This document shows, one piece after another, positions 35,501-43,326 of a DNA stretch of 64,000 nucleotides (its first letter is position 1; each line of letters begins with the position of its first letter). The position numbers were made by a program, and so were the translations under genes. The notes under the pieces are model-generated. The model was not told where the DNA came from. It did not search any database and worked only from the letters and a program-made list of their open reading frames with translations. Origin of the DNA: Sphingomonas endolithica (GTDB lineage Bacteria > Pseudomonadota > Alphaproteobacteria > Sphingomonadales > Sphingomonadaceae); the NCBI RefSeq assembly GCF_025231525.1, contig NZ_CP103057.1, forward strand, positions 3,048,501 through 3,112,500, given 5' to 3'.

Positions 35501-35890
35501 ATGATACAGGCAAAACTAACGGCAGACGGCAAGATCGATTGGCTGGAACGCGCGGCTGTCGGAGCGTCGCTTGCTTGCTTAGTACACTGCCTCGCGCTGC
35601 CGCTATTGCTCGCCGCCTTGCCAGCGCTATCACGCTTCATATCGCTCCCCCAGAGCTTTCACGGGTTCATGGTGGCAATCGCCGTGCCAGCATCCAGTCT
35701 GGCCCTCATCAAGGGAATGGCCGCGCACGGAGGCGTCCTCCCTGCAATGCTCGGCGCTACTGGTCTGGTGTTCCTTGTCGTTGCCGCGTTCATGCTGGGT
35801 GCTTCGTCGCTCGAGACTCCGATCACGGTCGCTGGAAGCCTGCTGCTTGCGTCAGCTCATGTGTTCAATTGGCGGATGCGCCACGGATGA
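35501..35890 (+). CDS. MerC-domain membrane protein
   Basis: A 129-residue four-helix membrane protein. The MerC hallmark LACLVHCLALPLLLA holds the cysteine pair at the first helix. Further helices are SFHGFMVAIAVPASSLALIK, MLGATGLVFLVVAAFMLG and PITVAGSLLLASAHVFNW. MerC is known as a Hg2+ importer in mer operons, but here there is no merA or merR, so transport of another metal such as zinc is more likely. ATG 35501 follows AAAGGA. Divergent from the receptor operon with a similar dyad in front of each. Confidence 0.88.
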   Translation: MIQAKLTADGKIDWLERAAVGASLACLVHCLALPLLLAALPALSRFISLPQSFHGFMVAIAVPASSLALIKGMAAHGGVLPAMLGATGLVFLVVAAFMLGASSLETPITVAGSLLLASAHVFNWRMRHG

Positions 35891-35988
35891 ATGGCAAGCG
35901 AGCTTTCGGGCACCGGTAGTTACGGAGCAGGCGGCATCCTTGGATGCAAAAAGGCTAGCCGCAAACGGCATTGGTTCTATGATGCACG

Positions 35989-36315
35989 ATGGCCAAGAAG
36001 AAGCGCTATCTGACCGCGACTATGGCCGATGGTTTTGTGAAAACAATCGCTCCCACTGCCGGTCCATCTACCCACTTCTGGCGGATCGTCGCCCATCTTC
36101 AGAACGGCAACACCGAGGTTTTCTGGGGTCACTGCGGCTCGCTCAAGGAAGCGGGTCGTAAACAGTCGGCGACAAACGAGGCGGCAAAGCAGCGCGGCTG
36201 GAGGGCTTTAAATTCGAGGTTGTCGAACTCACTGACTCTTGAAGTGCAGTGGTCTTCGCCATCTGCGAACCACTCGATTGAGAACCATCATACTGCATCA
36301 CCGCCGACCGGGTGA
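35989..36315 (+). CDS. Small hypothetical protein, possible C-terminal frameshift
   Basis: A 108-residue frame, unknown. The first 72 residues (MAKKKRYLTATMADGFVKTI, VAHLQNGNTEVFWGHCGSL) look like a real protein. After GWRA the frame becomes Ser/Asn-rich, while the neighbouring frame reads FKFEVVELTDS and stops near 36240. This suggests a one-base loss near 36204. Weak start context. Confidence 0.45.
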   Translation: MAKKKRYLTATMADGFVKTIAPTAGPSTHFWRIVAHLQNGNTEVFWGHCGSLKEAGRKQSATNEAAKQRGWRALNSRLSNSLTLEVQWSSPSANHSIENHHTASPPTG

Positions 36316-36814
36316 GCCTGAACAAACGGCCGATAACATCATCTGCGCACCCGAAAGCGGACGGGCGATATTTTTCACCGAGTGACAAGCGCTAGAGCTC
36401 ACGGCCCGCCGCTTGAACGAAGGTCCGCTTAGGCTGGCTCGCCGTCCGAAAGCGGCCAGGCTGCTTTCCACCCATTAACGTCATTGGCTGAGCTACGCGT
36501 TGAATTCCGCTTCCGTCAGTCGTCGGAGCGTTTGCCCGCAATCCGCGTACGAAGATAGTTAGCTCAGAACGAGGCATTGCTTTAAAGTTGCTGCCTTTCG
36601 GCTGCTTTGGCAGTCCGGCAGACACAGATCTTCGTGATGCCTGGTTGCTCTCCAGCCTTTGGAATGACTGAAGTTCAATATCTGGCCAATCCGTACCCGG
36701 ACCTTCCGCGCTAGGCTGCTACGATTCGCTCTGCTTTACCACCGTCTTCGGTGAGTATTTGGTGAGTTGACGCTAAAAGCGTCGCCTCGTCTAACTGTAA
36801 CTGACTGATAAAAT
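36316..36814. other. Gap left of the integrated element
   Basis: About 500 bases with no credible gene. Short frames overlap on both strands without domain features. No repeat seen. Confidence 0.4.
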
Positions 36815-36859
36815 TGGTGCACCCGACTGGATTCGAACCAGTGGCCTCTGCCTTCGGAG
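36815..36859. other. Attachment site, distal copy (partial tRNA-Arg 3' end)
   Basis: An exact 45-bp copy of the tRNA-Arg(CCG) gene from its CCA end through the T arm to the anticodon loop. The rest of the tRNA is absent, so it is not a functional tRNA gene. It marks the left junction of the element, 108 bp from the integrase stop. Confidence 0.9.
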
Positions 36860-36966
36860 AACACCAGTCGCGCGGATTTCTGCGGTTTCTTGCCCCGTTG
36901 GACACGTTACAAAGCGGGAACATGCCGTGAATCGACGTACGTAACGCCCCCATAACTCGCCCACGG

Positions 36967-38037
36967 TCACTTTCGCCGCCGATCGGCGGCCTTTAATGCC
37001 GCCTCGAAATAGGCCGGGTGATGGTGCGCGTAGAGCTCGGTCGTGCGAGCGTGGGACTGGCCGAGCCAACCGGCGACCTGCCACAAATCCACGCCGTCCT
37101 GCGCCTTCCACGTCCCGCACGTGTGCCGCAACGTGTGCGGTGTCACCCCGGCTAAGCCCGCGTCGCGACACGCTCGCGCAAAGCTCCGCTTCACGTCCAG
37201 GATTCGTTCCCCGTCCTGTTGAAGCACGTAGCCGAGGTCCGTCCCCCGCCGCCGCGCGAGGCGCAGCAGCACCATCAACCGCCGGGGAATGGGAATGACC
37301 GCTCGCCCCTTGCTCGTGCGCTTGCGGCCGGGCGGATTGAAGTCGATCTGCCGCCGGTCGAGATCCACCTGCGGCCAACGCAGCGAGAGAAGCGCTTCCT
37401 TCCGCGCCCCGGTGTAGAGCGCCAGCAGTATGAATAGCGGCAGGTAGCCCCGCGCGCTGGTCGCGTAGTCCTTCCCTGCTATCGATCGCACCCGCCGCGC
37501 GGCCGCGACCAGGCGCGCGGCTTCCCAAGGCTCTAGCCATCGTTGCCGACCCTCCGGTTTGTCAGGCAGCAGCACATGCGGCGCGGTGGTGATACGACCG
37601 CGCTTTTGCGCGAAGTTGATGGCTGCGCGCAGCACCCCAAGCTCCTTGCGCACCGTGCCTGCCGATCGGGCACGCCAGCTCGTGTAGCCGCGACACGTTT
37701 CGTCGGTAACGTCGCCGACCGCACTTTCCTGCCAATAGGGTAGCAGCGCCTCGATGGCGTAGGCGATTCGTTCCGGAGCGGCCGTCGTAAGGGCATGTTG
37801 TTGTGCATAGAGGTCTAGGGCCTCGGTGATCGGGAATTGAGCGGGATGACGGGGGCCAGCTGGGCGCGAGCGCCTGTGGCGCTCGCCGATGAATTCGGCG
37901 AGCGACGCTTCAGCTGCTGCACGCTCACTCGTACCTGCGCTGCGGCGTCGCGAGCGGCCGTCTTCTGTCCAGTTGATGTAATAGCAGCCGCGATCGGCGC
38001 GGAAGGTGAGGTAGGCACCGCTATTCGGTCGGGGCAT
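36967..38037 (-). CDS. int: Tyrosine recombinase (integrase)
   Basis: A 356-residue integrase. The N-terminal part (YLTFRADRGCYYINWTEDGR) is a short DNA-binding arm, followed by a core-binding helix region. Catalytic residues are in ALYTGARKEALLSLRW (Arg), TPHTLRHTCGTW (His-x-x-Arg) and ARTTELYAHHHP (Tyr). It should recombine the tRNA-Arg attachment sites that flank the element. The gene lies at the end away from the intact tRNA. The start overlaps the AlpA-like gene upstream. Confidence 0.94.
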   Translation of the reverse strand: MPRPNSGAYLTFRADRGCYYINWTEDGRSRRRSAGTSERAAAEASLAEFIGERHRRSRPAGPRHPAQFPITEALDLYAQQHALTTAAPERIAYAIEALLPYWQESAVGDVTDETCRGYTSWRARSAGTVRKELGVLRAAINFAQKRGRITTAPHVLLPDKPEGRQRWLEPWEAARLVAAARRVRSIAGKDYATSARGYLPLFILLALYTGARKEALLSLRWPQVDLDRRQIDFNPPGRKRTSKGRAVIPIPRRLMVLLRLARRRGTDLGYVLQQDGERILDVKRSFARACRDAGLAGVTPHTLRHTCGTWKAQDGVDLWQVAGWLGQSHARTTELYAHHHPAYFEAALKAADRRRK

Positions 38038-38213
38038 GCTGTTATCTTCGCCTCCTGGATAAAACGCTCCACGTCAGCGGGATCGTACAGCCACGCTTTG
38101 CCGAGTTTCACCGCGGGCAAGCCCTTCTGCCGCATGAAGTCGACGGTGCGAGGGCTGGCACCAGCGGGCAGCATCGCGCTCGCGACCTGTTTCGCCGTCA
38201 TGAGCCTGCTCAT
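37815..38213 (-). CDS. AlpA/MerR-like HTH protein, possible excisionase
   Basis: A 132-residue protein whose first 60 residues are a MerR/AlpA-type winged helix: LMTAKQVASAMLPAGASPRT, VDFMRQKGLPAVKLGKAWLY, DPADVERFI. Such proteins act as excisionases or activate the integrase. The C-terminal half is Ala/Ser-rich and overlaps the integrase start by 223 bases in another frame. The ATG overlaps the stop of the upstream gene by four bases. Confidence 0.75.
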   Translation of the reverse strand: MSRLMTAKQVASAMLPAGASPRTVDFMRQKGLPAVKLGKAWLYDPADVERFIQEAKITACPDRIAVPTSPSAPIAAAITSTGQKTAARDAAAQVRVSVQQLKRRSPNSSASATGARAQLAPVIPLNSRSPRP

Positions 38214-38872
38214 GGCCGGTTCCAAACGTCGAAGATCACGGTGGACACGTCAACGGCGATGGTCGCAAGCGCGCCGTCGTTCCGGGCCTCGTGGGGAGCG
38301 CCCTGTCCGTGCCTAAACCTCCACCGATCGCCGGCACGCCAGAAGTAGCTCATATCGGGCTCATATTGCCCCCGGCGATCATCGGGCCCGGGCTGCTCGA
38401 AAATCGTCAGGAAGGCGTCGTGGTGCTGATGAAATTCCTCCGTCGACATCGAGGCGTGAATCGCCCGGATGCGCGGCGTGATGCGGGTGGCGCCGTGGCG
38501 TTCGTGGCTCCATAGGTCCAGGCTGGCGACAAGGTCCTCGCCGTTCGTGTTGAGAGCATGGGCGGTGAACGTCGCCCATAGCGCCATCACGTCGTCACGG
38601 GAGAGGCCGTACTTGTCCGCCCAAGCGATCGCGTCGCGGAACGTGGCAGTAATGGAAAGCAGCCCGTCGATCGGCACGCCGAACTGACGCAGCTGGCCCA
38701 TGAGAGCCGCTATGTTCGCTTCGTACCACTCAAACCGTAGGTGACGGCCCATGCCCGAAGGTGCCTCGATCGGACGCACCAACCCACGACGAATCCAGAA
38801 CGTCATAACGTCGTTCGGGATAGCAGCGTGGAAAGTCATGCCGCTGCGGGAAAGCGGCTCCTTGGACTGCAT
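38210..38872 (-). CDS. Putative regulatory protein of the element, unknown
   Basis: A 220-residue protein. Its first part (AAIPNDVMTFWIRRGLVRPI, GRHLRFEWYEANIAALMGQL) resembles a MerR-like winged helix with a wing at APSGMGRHL; the rest is not recognised. AAGGA lies 7 bases before ATG 38872. A dyad lies upstream at 38892-38916. Coupled to the AlpA-like gene. Confidence 0.65.
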   Translation of the reverse strand: MQSKEPLSRSGMTFHAAIPNDVMTFWIRRGLVRPIEAPSGMGRHLRFEWYEANIAALMGQLRQFGVPIDGLLSITATFRDAIAWADKYGLSRDDVMALWATFTAHALNTNGEDLVASLDLWSHERHGATRITPRIRAIHASMSTEEFHQHHDAFLTIFEQPGPDDRRGQYEPDMSYFWRAGDRWRFRHGQGAPHEARNDGALATIAVDVSTVIFDVWNRP

Positions 38873-38891
38873 GGGGGTTCCTTGTGACCCT

Positions 38892-38916
38892 AAGTCACCT
38901 GGAGTTAGGTGACCTT
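38892..38916. promoter_or_regulatory. Dyad upstream of the regulatory gene
   Basis: AAGTCACCT and AGGTGACCTT flank a 6-bp spacer, with the inner AGGTGA/TCACCT pair perfectly inverted. It sits 20 bp upstream of the start at 38872 and is a likely operator. Confidence 0.5.
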
Positions 38917-38953
38917 TGATCATGTGGCAAGCCCTCTTGATAAGCGATAGTGA

Positions 38954-39136
38954 TCAGCGCTGCTCGTCTACGATCTCAATGAGCTTGAGGTACGTTTCAC
39001 TCGCCCACGCGGCCGCAATGGTCAGCGCGCCATCTTTCAGGCGATTGCTCGCAGCCACATCTGCCAATGCGTCTAGCAGGTCCGCCAGCTTCGCCGTGCG
39101 AGTCGCGGCGGCTTCCAGCCGAGGATCGGCGCTCAT
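38954..39136 (-). CDS. Small protein of the element, unknown
   Basis: 60 residues, predicted all-helical (LEAAATRTAKLADLLDALAD; TIAAAWASETYLKLIEIVDE). The ATG overlaps the upstream stop (ATGA). No family recognised. Confidence 0.55.
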   Translation of the reverse strand: MSADPRLEAAATRTAKLADLLDALADVAASNRLKDGALTIAAAWASETYLKLIEIVDEQR

Positions 39137-39489
39137 ACCGCAGCTGGTGCGTCAGACACCCGCATCTCCGCCATCTCCATCAACTCGCCGAGTTCGCCGA
39201 TTGTGGTTGCTCGCTCGCTCGCCATCGCGAGCAGCGTTCTCGTGCCATCCCACAGCTCATTCTCATGCAGGAAGCTGTAAGCGTTCTCTTCCTGCATGAC
39301 GCGGCGCTGATCTTGAAGCATCAGCTCCACCACGAAAATCACGGCTTTAATCGCCTCGGCTGCCATTTGAATTTCATGAAGGTCGGTCAGAAATGGACCG
39401 GGCGCAGATGGGTTCTGCGGCGGTACATCGTCAGCAGGGATATGGGGTGCGCGCGTTCGCGCCCCCGTGATAGGGGCGTTGGAAGCCAT
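39133..39489 (-). CDS. Small protein of the element, unknown
   Basis: 118 residues, with a Pro-rich start and a long helical middle (EIQMAAEAIKAVIFVVELML, RRVMQEENAYSFLHENELWD). GGAG precedes the ATG. Not recognised. Divergent from the RHH gene. Confidence 0.6.
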   Translation of the reverse strand: MASNAPITGARTRAPHIPADDVPPQNPSAPGPFLTDLHEIQMAAEAIKAVIFVVELMLQDQRRVMQEENAYSFLHENELWDGTRTLLAMASERATTIGELGELMEMAEMRVSDAPAAV

Positions 39490-39564
39490 ACTCGTTCTCC
39501 AGAACGGGGTTGGTCAGAGCCGGGTGGAGGTTGCACCCTCCGCTCGGCTCGCTATTCTGGTGCC

Positions 39565-39774
39565 ATGGTTAATCTGGACGGTCAAGATACTCTGGCACCA
39601 AAGAAACGTCGTGGTCCGGCGCCCACTGGCGTTGGCACGTCAATCAACCTGCGGTTGCAGCCGGAACAGCTCGCAGCGGTAGACGCCTGGATCGGCCGCC
39701 AAGCTGACTCGCCATCGCGTCCTGAAGCGATCCGCCAGCTGCTCGCCGTCGCACTCGACCGTCGAGCTGCTTAG
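39565..39774 (+). CDS. Ribbon-helix-helix protein
   Basis: 69 residues. The fold is suggested by GTSINLRLQPEQLAAVDAWI (strand plus first helix) and SRPEAIRQLLAVALDRR (second helix), the CopG/Arc pattern. The only plus-strand gene in the element; probably a DNA-binding regulator of the divergent operon across 75 bp. Confidence 0.65.
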   Translation: MVNLDGQDTLAPKKRRGPAPTGVGTSINLRLQPEQLAAVDAWIGRQADSPSRPEAIRQLLAVALDRRAA

Positions 39775-39936
39775 AGGCTAGCCAACGCCGATTACCGCGC
39801 CCTCGCCGGTGCCGATCGCAAGGCCGCTCTGCTAGACGCTTCAAGGGCAGCTCGCTACGCCGTCAGCTGTTCGCCGCGGTAACTTAGCCGCGGCCGCGGC
39901 GGGCATCGTTCAATCACGGTCAGGGCAGCCCGCAGG

Positions 39937-40293
39937 TCAGTCGACGTCGGGAAGATGCTCGAATGGCGCGAGCATCGGCAAGCATATGGTCGACCGAGCC
40001 GGCTCCAGTTCACCTATCGTCTCGAACCTCGTCCATCCGAGACGCTGCAACGATACCTCAAGCATCGAGCGGCATTGAACGACATTGCGCACGCGCAGGT
40101 TGCGCTGCGAGCCCACAGTCCGCTCGACGGCGCCGGCATCAACGAGCTGGTCGACCAGCTCGCGCACCCGCTGCTTGCTGACGTCCAGTTCCTGGGCGAT
40201 CTCGTCCAGGGTGGGACAGATCCCGGTGATCGCGATGCGGTCAACGATAAACGCGAGCGCTTCGTCGCGGCGGTATGTCTTCCCGAGCAGCAT
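39937..40293 (-). CDS. LexA-like winged-helix protein next to OLD nuclease
   Basis: 118 residues. The N-terminal half is a LexA/MarR-type winged helix: RRDEALAFIVDRIAITGICP, TLDEIAQELDVSKQRVRELV, DQLVDAGAVERTVGSQRNLR. The C-terminal half is not recognised; there is no S24 peptidase domain, so it is not LexA. Its ATG directly follows the stop of the OLD gene, so both are transcribed together; it may regulate that gene. Confidence 0.65.
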   Translation of the reverse strand: MLLGKTYRRDEALAFIVDRIAITGICPTLDEIAQELDVSKQRVRELVDQLVDAGAVERTVGSQRNLRVRNVVQCRSMLEVSLQRLGWTRFETIGELEPARSTICLPMLAPFEHLPDVD

Positions 40294-42168
40294 CTAATTA
40301 ATGGTAAGAGCCTCGCGCACTGCCCGGTCGAAATTGACAATCTTGGCCTTGAAACCGTCCGAAACTTCTATTCTGCTAGCAGACGCCAGTTTCTCACTGA
40401 AGAACAGCTGAATTTGACTTTTAGACGGGGCCTCGACTAGTCCAAAGTGTTGCTTCACCAAGTCGATATCCTGAGGATCTAGGAAACCCTCGATCGTCTT
40501 TCCCGAAAGCTGTGGGTCGAGCTTGGCTAGGGTAAATGCCTTGTCCACCGGCAGTCCCCAATTCTGAGTATATTCGGTGACGGCCTTACGGCCGGGGGTG
40601 TCATCATCACAACAAAGCGCAAAGTTCACTCCCCAACCTAGAAGTATGCTCACAAGTTCATCAAAATGGTCTGCCCCACGTGTGGGAATGACGGCGTAAG
40701 CTCCGGCAATATCTGCCAACCAAAGCCCATAAGCGAGAATTAGATAATCACCCTTCCCCTCAACGAGGACAGACGGCTTCAAGGCGTCTAACCTACTTGG
40801 GACAACCTTTAAGCGATCAAGCACGGGCTGGAAATATGTCGTCTTGTCAGGATTTGAGCCCACAAAGGATCTGTAACGCTCCGCAGTTACATGAGATGTT
40901 CGATGGCCACCGTACATCCCAGCTTTCAAGTCATCATAATCCACAGCGTCGTTCGAGATGATAAGCGCCTGATCAAGCCATTCCGGGTTGATCAGGTAAT
41001 GGCTGTGGGTCGAATACATAATAAGGCTTCCGGCGGTGGCGATCTTTGGGAAGCTTTCTAGGAGTTGTGTTTGCGCTCCAGCGTGCAAATTAGACGCAGG
41101 CTCATCCAGCAAAAATAGGGTTTTTCGGCCTTTAGATCCCGTTGAGCGATAAAGGGTGAACAGCAAAAAGGAGAAGAACCAGCGAAAGCCCAAAGACCGC
41201 TCGGATATATCGTATGGCTGGGTGCCGTCGCGGAGGCTGAACTGAACGTATACCCTTGGTTCTCCATCCGGGTGTTTGTCTACTCCAAGTTTAAGGCGAA
41301 CTTCCTTGTCTGAGGTGGAGCCGCCAAATATCTTCGACCATCTGTTTAGAACGGTATGTGAAAGGTGGTGAGACATCTGGCTAATGGCAGATTCGATCTG
41401 CTGTTGCCTGTTATTGGATAAAGAGAACAGGCCGCTAAATATCTCTCCGGCGGTTTCCGGGCTGGTGATCCTGTTCACAATATTATTGGTCACGTTTATG
41501 GGCCGCTCTAATGAGGCTCCGACGTTCTCAATAATCTTTCTGTAGACGCGATCTGCCGGCCGCTCGCCCTTTTGAGGGTTAAGAACAATCTTCTCCGGCT
41601 GTTCAAACAGGAATGTGGGGAAGTATACCACCTCTGGAAGCTTTGCAGCAACCATTGCCGTGAAGGCTCTCCAGGCGAGATGGTTGATAGCGATCGGTGT
41701 AAACTTCCGATTGCCCTTCTCTTTGCCGAGCAAGATCATGCTCCAATCATGAATAGGCTCGACTAAGTCGCCGTCTTTGAACCTATACCCTCTGGTGACT
41801 GTAATGCGATCCGGAACGCTGTCGGAGTCGACTTTGATGGTTCCTTCCTTTTCGGCCCACGCTATACAGCTAGCCTTGTCTCCATCCTCGAACTCTATCA
41901 CGGCGGCAACCGTGATATCACCCGTGAAGGTGGCCTTGGCATCTTTGGGTACGTAAGTAGACGGTTCCACTTGCGATGGCTTCGCTTGGTACAGCGATTT
42001 CTCGTCGCCTCCATAAAGCTGAAACGTGCCGATAGCCTCCAGCACCGTCGTTTTGCCGCTCTCATTGAGACCTATCAGGGTAAAAACACCGGCACCTTGC
42101 GGTATCAGATCAATTCTCGCGTTCTGAACACCGCGGAAGTTTTTGATGGTGAAAGATAAAAAGCGCAT
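40294..42168 (-). CDS. OLD-family ATP-dependent nuclease (AAA + TOPRIM)
   Basis: A 624-residue protein. The N-terminal SMC-like ATPase has FLSFTIKNFRGVQNARIDL, Walker A GLNESGKTT, and Walker B with LFLLDEPASNLHAGAQTQLL. The TOPRIM domain has VLVEGKGDYLILAYG (Glu) and CCDDDTPGRK (Asp-x-Asp). The length fits class 1 OLD nucleases. OLD proteins protect lysogens from other phages; here it is likely a defence cargo gene. Composition is less GC-rich than the neighbours, a sign of transfer. Coupled with the HTH gene just downstream. Confidence 0.9.
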   Translation of the reverse strand: MRFLSFTIKNFRGVQNARIDLIPQGAGVFTLIGLNESGKTTVLEAIGTFQLYGGDEKSLYQAKPSQVEPSTYVPKDAKATFTGDITVAAVIEFEDGDKASCIAWAEKEGTIKVDSDSVPDRITVTRGYRFKDGDLVEPIHDWSMILLGKEKGNRKFTPIAINHLAWRAFTAMVAAKLPEVVYFPTFLFEQPEKIVLNPQKGERPADRVYRKIIENVGASLERPINVTNNIVNRITSPETAGEIFSGLFSLSNNRQQQIESAISQMSHHLSHTVLNRWSKIFGGSTSDKEVRLKLGVDKHPDGEPRVYVQFSLRDGTQPYDISERSLGFRWFFSFLLFTLYRSTGSKGRKTLFLLDEPASNLHAGAQTQLLESFPKIATAGSLIMYSTHSHYLINPEWLDQALIISNDAVDYDDLKAGMYGGHRTSHVTAERYRSFVGSNPDKTTYFQPVLDRLKVVPSRLDALKPSVLVEGKGDYLILAYGLWLADIAGAYAVIPTRGADHFDELVSILLGWGVNFALCCDDDTPGRKAVTEYTQNWGLPVDKAFTLAKLDPQLSGKTIEGFLDPQDIDLVKQHFGLVEAPSKSQIQLFFSEKLASASRIEVSDGFKAKIVNFDRAVREALTIN

Positions 42169-42250
42169 TGCGCGACATTAGCGACGCGGCGTCTGCACGC
42201 AAGCTGTCCGGGGTCAACGAGTAAACGACTGTTCGGCTGGTACCGCTCCA

Positions 42251-42499
42251 TCAATGTCGCATTTCCGCCATTGTGCGGCGGACCACCTCTAGGAAGGCTT
42301 CGCCGGCCCTGGTCGGCTCCATGTGCTGGGCCATTACTCGAGTTCCGGCGAGGACCAGCTGGCCGAGCACATCGCCGTCGGTAAGCGTTCGCTCCAGCAA
42401 GAGTGTTAGCAGCTCGTCATTCAACGCCAGTTCGTCGGGTGTGATCGGAGCATCGCTTCGTCCGTTAGCTTGGGCACCCGCTCTACTCCTGGTCATCAT
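42251..42499 (-). CDS. Small protein of the element, unknown
   Basis: 82 residues, mostly helical (PITPDELALNDELLTLLLER, GEAFLEVVRRTMAEMRH). It overlaps the end of the gp10-like gene, suggesting one operon. Not recognised. Confidence 0.6.
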   Translation of the reverse strand: MMTRSRAGAQANGRSDAPITPDELALNDELLTLLLERTLTDGDVLGQLVLAGTRVMAQHMEPTRAGEAFLEVVRRTMAEMRH

Positions 42500-43088
42500 C
42501 GTCGAGCCCTGGGCCGCCGTTGTGACCGATGCCCTTTGTCACGTTCTTCAGCCGTCGAGCGATGTACTCGCGCGCCGCCTGCCTGGCTTCGTCACCCATC
42601 ATATCGAGCGCTGGGCGCAGGAACGGATGTGGTGTCGCACCAGGATGATGGACGGTCGTTCCGATTGCTTTGCCGTTGATGAATAGCGATCGGCCGGGAC
42701 CATCGTGTCCTTCCTTCGCCGCTTTCCTGTCGAGGTGATTGATCCGCCTGGTCGAACGGCCCTCACGCACTGAGTCGTCGACGCTGATGAAATGCGGATC
42801 GGTGCCATATTCTAACCAGCGGGCGACGTACGCACCTTCGCCCTCCAATTGTACTGCCGCGACATATTTTCCGTCCACGCGGCGAACTTTGACCTTTACG
42901 GCATCTGCAATCAGCACCTTCTGCCCGTTGGCGTTCGTCGCGCTCTTGCTGCCGAGGTTCGCTTTGACTTGCGCGGCAACCACCTTGGCCGCGGCTCGCG
43001 CGGCACCGGGGTAAATTGATCTCGTCAGCTCCTCCTGCACCTTAGCCAGGTAGAGCTGTACCGCTTCTCGGCCCTTTGTCGTTGCCAT
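42483..43088 (-). CDS. HK97 gp10-like phage protein
   Basis: A 201-residue protein of the HK97 gp10 type (head-tail or minor tail protein). A helix with QEELTRSIYPGAARAAAKVV is followed by strands and YVARWLEYGTDPHFI, HHPGATPHPFLRPALD, the region that marks the family. ATG 43088 has GGAG upstream. Immediately downstream of the capsid gene. Confidence 0.75.
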   Translation of the reverse strand: MATTKGREAVQLYLAKVQEELTRSIYPGAARAAAKVVAAQVKANLGSKSATNANGQKVLIADAVKVKVRRVDGKYVAAVQLEGEGAYVARWLEYGTDPHFISVDDSVREGRSTRRINHLDRKAAKEGHDGPGRSLFINGKAIGTTVHHPGATPHPFLRPALDMMGDEARQAAREYIARRLKNVTKGIGHNGGPGLDDDDQE

Positions 43089-43326
43089 GCTAATGCTCCA
43101 TCTCGGAAGAGGGACAGGTCCGACCATGCACCCCGGGCGGCGGAGCCCGACGATGGCGGAGACGTCCTCCGCCGCGGTGCTGCAAAAATGGCTGTTTTCC
43201 GCCCTTTCTAGCGGGCAGGGACAGCACCGATACCCCTCCGATACCCCGTCATCACCGGCCGCTTCAGGCTGCCGCCGGCGACTGACCGCCACGCGTTACG
43301 CGTAGCGGCCGATCGAGGGGGAGGGT

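Noticed and set aside
35501-35890. Mercury resistance operon
   Set aside because: MerC-like protein alone; no merR, merT, merP or merA nearby.
36815-36859. A second tRNA-Arg gene
   Set aside because: Only the 3' part is present; the acceptor 5' strand and D arm are missing. It is an attachment-site copy.
39937-42168. Gabija or PARIS defence system
   Set aside because: No GajB-like helicase or AriB-like nuclease is adjacent; the partner is only a small HTH protein.
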